Notes: generated by a model from the letters alone, not told the origin. Positions 1-8,288 are shown, counted from the first letter of the stretch. The stretch is 32,753 nucleotides of DNA from Planctomycetota bacterium (GCA_016209595.1 JACQVV010000481.1:1-32753), one strand, 5' to 3'. Numbers and translations are program-made.

Positions 1-98
1 CCACGGTCACGGTCACGGTCACGGTCACGGTCACGGTCACGGTCACGGTCACGGTCACGGTCACGGTCACGGTCACGGTCACGGTCACGGTCACGGTC
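1..98. repeat. Hexanucleotide satellite (CGGTCA)n, copy 1
   Basis: Fifteen perfect CGGTCA units run from 4 to 93. A degenerate unit (CGGTCC, then CGGCCA) follows. The array touches the left edge of the window and may continue. It begins about 90 bp beyond the stop codon of the minus-strand kinase. A second array of the same unit lies at 22027-22128. Read as codons it gives only His-Gly or Thr-Val dipeptides, with no sign of translation. Confidence 0.95.
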
Positions 99-185
99 CA
101 CGGCCACGGTCGACCGCTCCCGTCGACAGGCAACGGGGCGCCCGGGGGGGCCATTGGCTAGCCGATCGCGCCGCGCCGTCCCCCA

Positions 186-2195
186 TCACCAGTTCATCAA
201 CCCGGCGAAACAGCACATGCCCGCGAGGACCAACGCGCCGCCAACGGCCCCGACGGGCCCCCCGTGCAAAATGCCGGAGCACATCATGAGACCGCCGACG
301 AGCATAGCCACGATAGCGGCTCCGACGCCGCAACCCTTGCGCCATCTCTTGCGCGCCTCTCTTGCCTTCGCCTCTGCCTCCCTTTCTTCCTCTCTTGCCT
401 TCGCCTCCCTTCCGGGTCGCGCCACCTCATCCTTGAGCGCCTCAAAGCGCGATGGCTCCAGGAGTGTTCTCAGGCCGCGCTCCCGATCCTTCTCGTGCTC
501 GCGGATGAATCCCGCGCGGTGCGCGTGGTCCTCGAATCCCCGATAGGCGAGCCACTTCTCGAGCGCGCCCGCATAGATCTCGTGTACCCCCTCCCGCGGG
601 TTTGCGCGAAGGACCGCGAGGAGCTCCTCAACCGTCCGCGCGGCCTCGCCGGTGCGGAAGATGAACGGGCGGACACCGGTCACGAACTCCTCTAGCCCAG
701 CCTCGCGGTCGGGGCAGGATTCGCGGATGGTCTGGGCGCGTTGGGCGAGCTTGTCGTCGCCCGCGTATCGGAGCCATTTCTCGAAGGCCCCCTCGTAGAG
801 GAACTCCGTGGCCTCGGCGGGCTTCGCGCGGGCGAGTGAGAGGAGCTCCTCGGGAGTCGAGGCCTTCTCGCCGTCTTTGAAGGCGAAGGGATTGAATCTC
901 GGCCGGAAGCTTCCTCTCGGCTCGTTCGCCGGGGGAACCGGCCGACTCGCGGGAGTCCTGGGGGCGACGCGCTCCAGGTTCGGGGTCGCGCTGGCGCGCT
1001 CCGGGTCCCCGATCGCGGCGAGGAATAGGCCGGCGTCCGCGTGGCGAGACCTGGGGTCGACGGCGAGCGCCTTCGCGATCGCCGCCCGCTCGCTCTTCGG
1101 GAGGCCGGCCCGGGCGAGGATCTCGCTTGAGTCGGGGCCCACCGCGAGCGTGAGATCGCCGGCGGCGAGGCGATACCAGAGGAGGCCCGCGGCGTGGACA
1201 TCGGTCCGCGCGTCCCCGCTCTCGCCCTTCTCCTGCTCGGGCGCCATCCAGCCGGGGGTTCCGGCGCCGGCAAGGAGGCTCTGGGCCGCGCCCTCGGCCG
1301 TCGCGCCCTCGGTCTCGCAGGCTCTCCCCAGGCCGAAGTCGATGAGCTTCGGGGCTCCGTCCGCCGCGAGGAGCACGTTGTCGGGCTTGAGGTCCCGGTG
1401 GGTCACTCCCTCCCGGTGGGCGGCCGCGAGGCCGGCGAGAACGCCCCGCATCACCCGGCGGATCTCGTCCGCGGGAGGGCGGCCCTCGAAGGAGAGGAAC
1501 CAGTCGTGGAGCGACGCCCCCTCGACGTATTCGAACTCGATCGAGGGCGGCGAGGCCGAGAGATGGGTTGACTGGATGCGGACGATGTTCGGGTGGTTCC
1601 CGAGCTTCTGGGCGATCGTGCCGAGAGTCTGGGCCTCGCGGACAAACGTACGCGAGTCGGCTTCGGTGCAGATCTTGATCGCCGCCTCGGCTCCCGTATA
1701 GAGGTGTCGGGCTTGCCAGACCTCGCCGAAGCCGCCGAGGCCCAGTGGCCGGAGGAGCTCGTAGTCGCCGCTCGGCGCTCTCTGTCCGGCCGAGAATCGG
1801 AACCCTCGGGAAGGGACGAGCCGCTCGTAGTCGGCAAGCGACCGGGGGGGCCCGGGGACTCTCCGACCCCCGCTCTGCCGGCTCCGCGAGGCGACACCCG
1901 CGGGCAGGGCCGTGAGGATCTCCACGGCCTTCTCGACCCCGGGACCTTGGGCCCCGACCTCGCGCTGGACGCGCCGGACGATCTCCCGCGCCTCGTCCGC
2001 GCGGACAGCCTGAACCGCCTCGAGGCGGCGAAGGCGCAGGTCGAGCTTGTCGGAGTGGACCTGCTGCCGGAGCCGCTCGGCGATCACCTTGACGACCTCC
2101 GCCACGCCCCGGATGACGGGCTGGGAGGCGACGTACTCGAAGACGCCTCTCGCGATCGCTTCGAGGAGGACCCTTCCCGCTTGGCGTAATTCCAT
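186..2195 (-). CDS. Ser/Thr protein kinase with duplicated C-terminal domain and C-terminal membrane helices
   Basis: Predicted 669-residue Hanks-type kinase. The kinase domain spans about 144-400: glycine loop GLGGFGEV (152-159), Lys174, catalytic HRDLKPDN (266-273), DFG (286-288) and APE (318-320), so it should be active. A helical N-terminal region of about 140 residues precedes it. After a Pro-rich linker come two related segments (about 437-502 and 511-577), each with an F.F..GE.A.T.EELL start and a Y.GA.EKWL core. A highly charged stretch (589-620) leads to two membrane helices (622-643, 647-668) at the very C-terminus, so the protein is probably tail-anchored with the kinase in the cytoplasm. 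ATG at 2195 is preferred over the frame's earlier ATGs because it starts the conserved-looking helix and has TAGGCT 8 nt upstream. Target unknown. Confidence 0.9.
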   Translation of the reverse strand: MELRQAGRVLLEAIARGVFEYVASQPVIRGVAEVVKVIAERLRQQVHSDKLDLRLRRLEAVQAVRADEAREIVRRVQREVGAQGPGVEKAVEILTALPAGVASRSRQSGGRRVPGPPRSLADYERLVPSRGFRFSAGQRAPSGDYELLRPLGLGGFGEVWQARHLYTGAEAAIKICTEADSRTFVREAQTLGTIAQKLGNHPNIVRIQSTHLSASPPSIEFEYVEGASLHDWFLSFEGRPPADEIRRVMRGVLAGLAAAHREGVTHRDLKPDNVLLAADGAPKLIDFGLGRACETEGATAEGAAQSLLAGAGTPGWMAPEQEKGESGDARTDVHAAGLLWYRLAAGDLTLAVGPDSSEILARAGLPKSERAAIAKALAVDPRSRHADAGLFLAAIGDPERASATPNLERVAPRTPASRPVPPANEPRGSFRPRFNPFAFKDGEKASTPEELLSLARAKPAEATEFLYEGAFEKWLRYAGDDKLAQRAQTIRESCPDREAGLEEFVTGVRPFIFRTGEAARTVEELLAVLRANPREGVHEIYAGALEKWLAYRGFEDHAHRAGFIREHEKDRERGLRTLLEPSRFEALKDEVARPGREAKAREEEREAEAKAREARKRWRKGCGVGAAIVAMLVGGLMMCSGILHGGPVGAVGGALVLAGMCCFAGLMNW

Positions 2196-2203
2196 GTACC
2201 GAA

Positions 2204-2209
2204 AGCCTA
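2204..2209 (-). promoter_or_regulatory. -10-like TAGGCT before the kinase start
   Basis: TAGGCT on the minus strand is separated by 8 nt from the ATG at 2195. No Shine-Dalgarno lies at normal spacing and no clear -35 was found. It fits the leaderless pattern seen at several other starts in this window. Confidence 0.35.
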
Positions 2210-2290
2210 CCACGACCATGATGGCTGGACGGGTCGATCTTGACGTAGCCGTCCCCACTTGACCCCCCGCCACCCGACCGCCGTCTCCCG

Positions 2291-2299
2291 TGCTACAAT
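2291..2299 (+). promoter_or_regulatory. Extended -10 (TGCTACAAT) before the HEAT/VWA operon
   Basis: TG-C-TACAAT is a good extended -10 element. It lies 30 nt before the ATG at 2330, leaving room for a leader with a purine-rich ribosome site (GAGAGAGGG). No -35 with 16-18 nt spacing is visible; a TTGACC at 2259 is too far away. Confidence 0.45.
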
Positions 2300-2329
2300 C
2301 CCGCCCCACACTTCGAGAGAGGGCCAGGA

Positions 2330-3847
2330 ATGGTGACACGCCCCGCGATCTTCGCGACGCTCGTCGGACTGGGTGCGACCGCGATCGGGCTTGGCGGCCT
2401 CCGAGAGGCCGCGGCCCAGGACGACGTGAAGACGCTCGAGAGAGATCTCGCGAGCAACAACTTCGACGTGGTGCGGCCGGCGGCCGACCGGCTCCTCGGA
2501 CTGGGCAGCCTGGAGGCTACACAGGCCCTCGCCCGGGGTCTCGCCCTGGACATGCCCTACAGTACCTTCACCCGGGATTACATCCACGAGAAGTGGCAGG
2601 CGAAGCCGGCTGACGATTCGCTCGCCTGGATCCTGAACCAGGGGCTCGCGGACAAGGTTGCCCGGGTGCGCCGGACGTTCGTCGAGCTCCTCGCCCGGTG
2701 GAAGGCGACCGAGGCCGTGAAGTACCTCCTGGTGCTGCTCGGGCGCGACGCGGACGCGGGCGTGCGCGCGGAAGCGGCCTGGTCGCTCGCGGCGCTCGGC
2801 GCGGCGGAGGCGGTCGAGCCGCTGGCGCGCAAGCTCGGGACGAGCGACTGGTGGGAGAAGGTCTCGTGCCTGGAGGCCCTCGCCGTCCTTTCCTGGGAGA
2901 AAGCGCGGCCGCTGGTCGAGAAGGCCCTCTCCGACCGGGTCCCGTACGTTCACAACTGCGCGCTGCTGCTCCTCCGGGACAAGGACCCGGCCGCGTGCCT
3001 GCCGAAGGCCATTGAGGCCACGAAGGATCCGGCCTGGCAGGTGAAGGCGGCGGCGATGGCGACGCTCGCCGACCTCAAGGAGAAGGAGAGCGTCCAGCCC
3101 CTGATCGACGCCCTGGGCCGAGAGAGCGCGAGGCTGAAACACGACGCCTGGATGGCGCTCCGCAGGCTCTCCGGGATGGCAATCCCGGACAACGCCGAGA
3201 TGTGGCAGGGCTGGTGGAACACCAACAAGGACACCTTCGACCCCCAGGCGGTCGCGGCGCCCGGCGGCGACGGCGGGGCGGACGGGGGTGGCGGCGGCGG
3301 AGACGGCAACACGCAGATCACCTATCACGGGATCGTCGTCTACTCGAACCGCGTCTGCTTCTCCCTGGATTGCTCGGGGAGCATGGCGGACGACGTCGGC
3401 GGCGGCCGGACGAAGCTCAAGCTCGCCCAGGACGAGCTCACGAAGACGCTCCGCCAGTTCGGCACCGGCCGCTACTTCAACGTCATCTTCTTCCCCACGG
3501 CGATCCAGCCCTGGAAGCCGAGGCTTCAGGCGGCGAGCCCCCAGACTCTCTCCGAGGCGATCCGGTTCATCGAGAGCCGCACGGCCACGACGCGGGGCAA
3601 CATGTACGATGCCTTCGTCGCCGTGATGGACGACCCGACCGTGGACACGATCTTCACGCTGTCCGACGGCCGTCCCTCGGCAGGCGAGGTCCAGTTCGCG
3701 GACCGGTTCATGGCGCTCTTCCTGCGGCGGAACCGCTACCAACGCCTGGAGGTCCACACGATCCTGGTCGGCCAGGGACGCATGGACCGGGAGTTCATGG
3801 AGAAGCTCGCGGGGGAGACGGGAGGACAGCATGCGCACCCGCAGTAG
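2330..3847 (+). CDS. Exported HEAT-repeat and von Willebrand factor A protein
   Basis: 505 residues. Residues 1-30 form a signal-like hydrophobic segment ending AAAQ. Residues about 31-285 are repeated helical pairs of HEAT type (alternating Leu/Ala-rich helices, as in the segments around 140-165 and 235-265). A Gly/Asp-rich linker (311-327) joins them to a VWA domain (335-500). Its metal site looks intact: DCSGS at 347-351, a Thr in TATTRG near 418-423, and D446 in SDG. The protein probably binds partners in the cell envelope. It is the first gene of a tightly packed run, and its 3' end overlaps the next start by 17 nt. Substrate or partner cannot be read from the sequence. Confidence 0.88.
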   Translation: MVTRPAIFATLVGLGATAIGLGGLREAAAQDDVKTLERDLASNNFDVVRPAADRLLGLGSLEATQALARGLALDMPYSTFTRDYIHEKWQAKPADDSLAWILNQGLADKVARVRRTFVELLARWKATEAVKYLLVLLGRDADAGVRAEAAWSLAALGAAEAVEPLARKLGTSDWWEKVSCLEALAVLSWEKARPLVEKALSDRVPYVHNCALLLLRDKDPAACLPKAIEATKDPAWQVKAAAMATLADLKEKESVQPLIDALGRESARLKHDAWMALRRLSGMAIPDNAEMWQGWWNTNKDTFDPQAVAAPGGDGGADGGGGGGDGNTQITYHGIVVYSNRVCFSLDCSGSMADDVGGGRTKLKLAQDELTKTLRQFGTGRYFNVIFFPTAIQPWKPRLQAASPQTLSEAIRFIESRTATTRGNMYDAFVAVMDDPTVDTIFTLSDGRPSAGEVQFADRFMALFLRRNRYQRLEVHTILVGQGRMDREFMEKLAGETGGQHAHPQ

Positions 3848-4688
3848 GAGCTCGGATCCAGAGGCGGCGCTCGCCGCGGACTCCCAGTATCTCTCTCTTT
3901 CCTATCGCCTTTCGGAGATCGAGCACGGGTACCCGAAGCAGGTCCACATCCTGTCCGACCCGTTCCTCTCGACGTCGCTCGCGCACCTCTGCGCGCAGAG
4001 GACGTACCAGCCGGAAATCAACAGCCTCATCACGACGATCTACCACAACCTGATCAAGATCCTCGCCAACGTCGAGTTCCCCCGGAAGAAGGTCGAGATC
4101 CCCAGCCGCATGATCGAGGCGACGCCGGCGGGCGTTTATCGAGGCGAGATTCTGGATCCCGACTCCCGCGCGGTCGTGGTGGATATCGCCCGCGCGGGGA
4201 CCGTGCCGGCCCAGATCTGCTACATCGCGCTCAACTACGTCCTCGACCCCCGGAACGTCCGCCAGGACCACATCAGCATGAACCGGGAGACGGACGACCA
4301 GTCACGTGTCACCGGCGTGCGGGTTGGAGGCTCGAAGATCGGCGGCCCAGTGGACGGGGCCTACGTCCTCTTCCCCGACCCGATGGGGGCGACCGGAAGC
4401 TCGATCTCGCGCGCGATCCGGATCTACAAGCACGAGGTCGAGGGACGGGCGAGGAAGTACATCGCGCTCCACCTCATCGTGACGCCCGAGTACATCCGCC
4501 GGATCACCGAGGAGCACCCGGACGTTGAGGTGTACGCCGTGCGCCTCGACCGCGGTCTCTCCGAACGGGACGTCCTCGCCGCGCGCCCCGGGAAGCACTG
4601 GGACCGGGAACGGGGCCTGAACGAGCACCAGTACATCGTCCCCGGGGGAGGAGGGTTCGGCGAGATCCTGAACAACAGCTATGTCTAG
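3831..4688 (+). CDS. upp: Uracil phosphoribosyltransferase, long form
   Basis: 285 residues, about 75 more than the usual Upp of roughly 208. It converts uracil and PRPP to UMP in pyrimidine salvage. The PRPP loop DPMGATGSS is at 183-191. The C-terminal uracil-binding motif LNEHQYIVPG (263-272) matches the family's LNE-GYIVPG. A DIARAG segment (118-123) corresponds to the family's LRAG region. The first ~75 residues are extra and unassigned. ATG 3831 has GGGAGG 6 nt upstream, which supports this start despite overlapping the upstream gene by 17 nt. The following hpt start overlaps its stop. The divergent length leaves some doubt that uracil is the only base used. Confidence 0.85.
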   Translation: MRTRSRSSDPEAALAADSQYLSLSYRLSEIEHGYPKQVHILSDPFLSTSLAHLCAQRTYQPEINSLITTIYHNLIKILANVEFPRKKVEIPSRMIEATPAGVYRGEILDPDSRAVVVDIARAGTVPAQICYIALNYVLDPRNVRQDHISMNRETDDQSRVTGVRVGGSKIGGPVDGAYVLFPDPMGATGSSISRAIRIYKHEVEGRARKYIALHLIVTPEYIRRITEEHPDVEVYAVRLDRGLSERDVLAARPGKHWDRERGLNEHQYIVPGGGGFGEILNNSYV

Positions 4689-5247
4689 TCTGGCGCGGGC
4701 CACGCAGTCCCTGGAGAGAGAGGGAAAGACCTGCGAGATCCTGATCTCCGAGGAGCGCGTTCTCGCCCGCGTCGCGGAGCTCGGGCGCGAGATCACGCGG
4801 GACTATCAGGGACGGGACCTCGATATCGTGGGGGTGCTCAAGGGTTGCGCCCTCTTCATGAGCGACCTCATCCGCTCGATCGACCTCCCGCTCGCATGCG
4901 ACTACCTGCGCGTCTCGAGCTACGACGGCGGGACGGAGTCGAGAGGGGTCGTTCGCTTCGACCTCGACGTGTCCCAGCCCGTGACCGGGAAGCACGTCCT
5001 TCTCGTCGAGGACATCATCGACACGGGCCTCACGATGAGCTATCTCCTGGAGAACCTCCGGACCCGCCACCCGGCGTCGCTCGCGGTCTGCGCCCTTCTC
5101 CACAAGCCCGCCCGAACGATCAAGCCAGTCCCGATCGATTACCTCGGCTTCACGATCGAGAACCACTTCGTCGTGGGCTACGGACTCGACTACGCCGGCC
5201 GCTACCGGAATCTGCGCCACATCGCGAAGCTCGAGGACATCGCTTGA
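4681..5247 (+). CDS. hpt: Hypoxanthine phosphoribosyltransferase
   Basis: 188 residues, normal family length. It salvages hypoxanthine (and usually guanine) to IMP/GMP using PRPP. Diagnostic features: GVLKG (51-55), the PRPP loop VEDIIDTGLT (109-118), the purine-contacting Lys142 in LLHKP, and the C-terminal motif VVGYGLDYAGRYRNL (164-178). The ATG lies inside the last codons of upp (8-nt overlap), so translation is likely coupled. Pairing with upp makes a compact base-salvage unit; its position upstream of a nitric oxide reductase-like pair is unusual. Confidence 0.93.
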   Translation: MSSLARATQSLEREGKTCEILISEERVLARVAELGREITRDYQGRDLDIVGVLKGCALFMSDLIRSIDLPLACDYLRVSSYDGGTESRGVVRFDLDVSQPVTGKHVLLVEDIIDTGLTMSYLLENLRTRHPASLAVCALLHKPARTIKPVPIDYLGFTIENHFVVGYGLDYAGRYRNLRHIAKLEDIA

Positions 5248-6029
5248 GACGCCGGTTGCTTCGACGGGAGACGGCTCTCGCCCTCCTCGTCCTCGTCTAC
5301 GCCTGCGTCTCCGTCGTCGCCTACACCGACGTCCCGCGCGACGCTTCCGAGCCTGGGCTTTCGAAGATCGAGCGCCGGGGACTCGACATCTGGCGCCGCG
5401 AGAACTGCCAGGCCTGCCACCAGATCCACGGTTTCGGAGGGTTTCTTGGCCCGGACCTCACGAACCGGGTGACCGATTCGACTTCCGACGAGGAGTTCGC
5501 CGCGATCCTGGAGTATGGGAACGGACGGATGCCCGCGCTGGGGCTCCAGCCGCCGGAGCGCCGGGCGGTGCTCGCGTTCCTTCGATACCTCGCCCGGACC
5601 GGCCGGGCGATCCCCGAACCGCTCGGCGCTCGCCGCTCGGTGCCTCCGATCGAGCACCACCGGCTGATCGCCGCGGAGTGGTGCGAAGCCGAGGGCCGCG
5701 AGCTCGAGCCCGCGGTGCGCCGCGGGTGCGAGGTCTGGACCCGAGAGCAGTGCGGCAAGTGCCACGTTCCCTTCGATCGCGGGACGAAGCTCGCGCCGGA
5801 TCTCTCGGGAGCCACGACCCTCCGCTCCGCCCCGTACCTCGCGGAGCTCCTTGCCCAAGGGCGCAGGAACATGCCCTCTTGCGAGCTCGCCCCCGATGAG
5901 ATCGCGGACCTCGCCGCGTTCCTCGACTGGTTCTGCGCGCACCGTGGGGAGCTCGTGGAGACGAACGACCGGATGCTCGCGCGCGACGAGTTCTCGTGGA
6001 GGGACATCCCCTGGTTCGAGTACAGATGA
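5244..6029 (+). CDS. NorC-like membrane-anchored diheme cytochrome c
   Basis: 261 residues from TTG 5244, which overlaps the hpt stop by 4 nt (TTGA); a second in-frame TTG at 5256 is possible. One membrane helix (about 9-28) is followed by two class I cytochrome c domains: heme motifs CQACH (55-59) and CGKCH (170-174), with likely Met axial ligands M96 (GRMPALG) and M210 (RNMPS). The first domain resembles NorC, the electron-entry subunit of cytochrome c-dependent nitric oxide reductase. NorC normally has one heme in about 150 residues; the second domain is extra. The stop overlaps the NorB-like start (ATGA), indicating a coupled pair. Probable role: pass electrons from periplasmic donors to the NorB-like subunit. 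Confidence 0.85.
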   Translation: MRRRLLRRETALALLVLVYACVSVVAYTDVPRDASEPGLSKIERRGLDIWRRENCQACHQIHGFGGFLGPDLTNRVTDSTSDEEFAAILEYGNGRMPALGLQPPERRAVLAFLRYLARTGRAIPEPLGARRSVPPIEHHRLIAAEWCEAEGRELEPAVRRGCEVWTREQCGKCHVPFDRGTKLAPDLSGATTLRSAPYLAELLAQGRRNMPSCELAPDEIADLAAFLDWFCAHRGELVETNDRMLARDEFSWRDIPWFEYR

Positions 6030-7423
6030 ACGGGTCCCGGCTTCTCGTGGGGCTCGTTCTCTTCGCCCTGGGGGCGTGCGTGCTCACTGTCGCAAGCGGT
6101 TCGACCGCCGTGCTCGCGTACATGGGCGATGAGCCCTTCTCCGCGGCGGGGCTTGACCTCCGGAACCTCCGACCCGTTCACGAGACGTGCGCCGTGGCCT
6201 GGACCTTCCTGGGCGGCGTCGCGATCGTCTACCTCTACCTCCTCGCGAGGTTCGGCCCGCTCTCCGCGGCCGAGCGGCGGAGGTTCGCCTGCCACCTTGT
6301 GCTGTGGGTCGCCGCGGGAATCGGAATCGTCGCGACGCTCCTCGCCGGGAAGACGAGCGGCCGGGAGTACCTCGGCTACCATCCCGCCTTCTCCGCGATG
6401 ATCTTCGCCGGCTGGCTCCTTTTCGCCTGGAACTTCTTCTCCCGCCAGAAGCCGCTCCTGCGAGGGCAGCCCGCTCACGTCTACATGTGGGTGGCCGGGA
6501 TCGCGGTCCTTGTCATCGCCTACGCCGAGGGGCACCTCTACCTCCTCGACGCCGTGAGCGACCGGCCGCTTCGCGACATGGCGATCCAGTGGAAATCGAA
6601 CGGTGTGCTCGTCGGGTCCTTCAACCAGATCGTCTACGGCTCGCTCATGTATGTCTCCTGCCGGATGAAGGGCGACGAGAGCTACGCGCGCTCGCGCACG
6701 GCGTTCGCGCTCTTCGCGGTCGGGCTCCTCAACACGTTTGCCAACTATGGCCATCACACGTACCACCTGCCCCAGAGCCCATGGATCCACTGGATCGCGT
6801 TCTCGGTGAGCATGCTGGAGGTCCTCATCCTCGCCAAGGTCTTCGCCGACCTCGTCGCCTTGCGCAAGGCCGCGCCGCCCGCCGCGGATCTCGCCGTGCC
6901 CGTGGCCTTCGCCCGCTCGGCGACCCTGTGGACCTTCCTCATGCTCGCGCTCGCGCTCGCGATATCCGTCCCGCCCGCCAACGCCATGATCCACGGGACC
7001 CACGTGGTGGTCGCCCATTCCATGGGGGCCATGATCGGGATCGACGCCATGATCCTCTTCGCGGCGCTCGGGTACCTCGTCCGCGAGCTCGCGGGGACCG
7101 GCCACCCCGCCATCCGCGGGAAGCGAGTCCGCCTGGCGGTCCCGCTCGTGAACGCCTCGCTCGTCGTCTTCTGGCTCGCCCTCCTCGCCCGCGGCCTTGC
7201 CGCCGGCTGGATGCGCTACGCCGGGCCCTCCTCTCCGGACTTCTCGCGCATCGTCCAGGTCTTCCCGTACCTCTTCCTCGTCTCCGGTGCGGTTCTCGCC
7301 TCCGCGATCGCCTGGATCGACGGCTGCTGGGCCGCGGCGCTCGCTCCGCTCCTCTGGGGATCGCGACGGACCGGCGAGGTCCGTGAAGCGGTCGAGGAAC
7401 CCGCCAGCCGGCCGGGCGCATAG
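6026..7423 (+). CDS. NorB-like heme-copper oxidase superfamily subunit with altered FeB site
   Basis: 465 residues, about 12 membrane helices. Homology to cNOR NorB is visible in order: RPVHE (H52, matches heme b ligand H60), GREYL (matches GREFL), GHH (H243/H244, matches FeB ligands H258/H259), the MLEVL Glu265 (matches E280), HGT (323-325), and VAH (H331, matches heme b3 ligand H347). Two departures stand out. The segment matching helix VI (about 186-212) contains no His, Asp or Glu, so equivalents of H207, E211 and E215 are missing. M333 stands where H349, the second low-spin heme b ligand, should be. It may therefore not be a standard NO reductase; NO dismutase-like, other redox, or NO-binding roles are open. 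Start ATG 6026 overlaps the cytochrome stop. Confidence 0.8.
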   Translation: MNGSRLLVGLVLFALGACVLTVASGSTAVLAYMGDEPFSAAGLDLRNLRPVHETCAVAWTFLGGVAIVYLYLLARFGPLSAAERRRFACHLVLWVAAGIGIVATLLAGKTSGREYLGYHPAFSAMIFAGWLLFAWNFFSRQKPLLRGQPAHVYMWVAGIAVLVIAYAEGHLYLLDAVSDRPLRDMAIQWKSNGVLVGSFNQIVYGSLMYVSCRMKGDESYARSRTAFALFAVGLLNTFANYGHHTYHLPQSPWIHWIAFSVSMLEVLILAKVFADLVALRKAAPPAADLAVPVAFARSATLWTFLMLALALAISVPPANAMIHGTHVVVAHSMGAMIGIDAMILFAALGYLVRELAGTGHPAIRGKRVRLAVPLVNASLVVFWLALLARGLAAGWMRYAGPSSPDFSRIVQVFPYLFLVSGAVLASAIAWIDGCWAAALAPLLWGSRRTGEVREAVEEPASRPGA

Positions 7424-7432
7424 ACAGCCGGC

Positions 7433-8275
7433 GTGCCCGACCTCCTGCTCGGCTACAACACCAACGGCTTCGCGCACCACCGGCTCGAGGACGCGCTGGA
7501 GATTGTGGCCGAGCTGGGATATCGAGCCGTCGCAATCACGCTCGACGTCCACCATCTCGATCCCTTCCGGGCCGGGCTTGGCGACAGGGTCGAGGCCGTG
7601 CGCGCCCGACTGGAGCGGCTGGGTCTCGTGCCCGTGGTCGAGACGGGCGCGCGCTACATCCTCGACCCGCGTGCGAAGCACGAACCGACGCTCGTCTCCC
7701 TCGACGCGGCGGGGCGCGAGAGGCGCCTCGACTACCTCTTCCGCTCGGTGGATCTCGCCTCGGAGCTGGGCGCGGGCGTCGTGAGCTTCTGGTCGGGCCG
7801 GCTCGCGCCGAGCGCCGGCCCCGAGCAGGCACGCGACCACCTGGTCGACGGCTGCCGCCGGCTCGCGGACAGGGCCGAGGAAAAGGGAGTGGATCTCGCC
7901 TTCGAACCCGAACCGGGGATGATGATCGAGCGCGCGAGCGATTACCCGGAGCTCGCCGCGGCGGTCGGGAGCCCGCGCTTCCGCCTCACGCTCGACGTGG
8001 GTCACCTGCTCCTCACGGGCGAGCCCATGGCCGCGACAATCCGGCGCTTCCGGGACTCCCTCGCGAACGTCCACATCGAGGACATGAAGCGCCCGGTCCA
8101 CGAGCACCTCATGTTCGGCGAGGGAGAGGTTCCCTTCCCCGAGGCTCTCGGGGCGCTCGTCGAAATCGGCTTCCGGGGTCCCGTCACGGTCGAACTCAGC
8201 CGTCACTCGCACGCCGCGCCCGAGGCCGCCGCCCGCGCGAAACGGTTTCTCGACGCAACCCTTCGGGCGCTCTGA
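7433..8275 (+). CDS. Xylose isomerase-like TIM-barrel protein (sugar phosphate isomerase/epimerase family)
   Basis: 280 residues from GTG 7433. It has the AP endonuclease 2 / xylose isomerase-like barrel pattern with a likely divalent-metal site: E158 (AFEPE), D188 and H191 (LDVGH), H214 (NVHIED) and E254 (VTVELS). Such proteins isomerise or epimerise small sugars or act on related polyols; the substrate cannot be told. It starts 9 nt after the NorB-like stop, so it is probably the last gene of the six-gene run. The link to the respiratory genes is not obvious. Confidence 0.82.
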   Translation: MPDLLLGYNTNGFAHHRLEDALEIVAELGYRAVAITLDVHHLDPFRAGLGDRVEAVRARLERLGLVPVVETGARYILDPRAKHEPTLVSLDAAGRERRLDYLFRSVDLASELGAGVVSFWSGRLAPSAGPEQARDHLVDGCRRLADRAEEKGVDLAFEPEPGMMIERASDYPELAAAVGSPRFRLTLDVGHLLLTGEPMAATIRRFRDSLANVHIEDMKRPVHEHLMFGEGEVPFPEALGALVEIGFRGPVTVELSRHSHAAPEAAARAKRFLDATLRAL

Positions 8276-8281
8276 TACACT
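8276..8281 (+). promoter_or_regulatory. -10-like TACACT before the small ORF
   Basis: TACACT lies 7 nt before the ATG at 8289 and overlaps the stop of the preceding gene. There is no Shine-Dalgarno. This suggests a separate leaderless transcript. Confidence 0.4.
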
Positions 8282-8288
8282 CCAGTCC

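Noticed and set aside
1..98. Hexamer array as a CRISPR or as a His-Gly coding repeat
   Set aside because: There are no spacers between the units, and no start, ribosome site or neighbouring frame supports translation.
2207..3838. 543-residue minus-strand frame opposite the HEAT/VWA gene
   Set aside because: Antisense to a gene with signal peptide and intact VWA metal site; the product has no recognisable domain.
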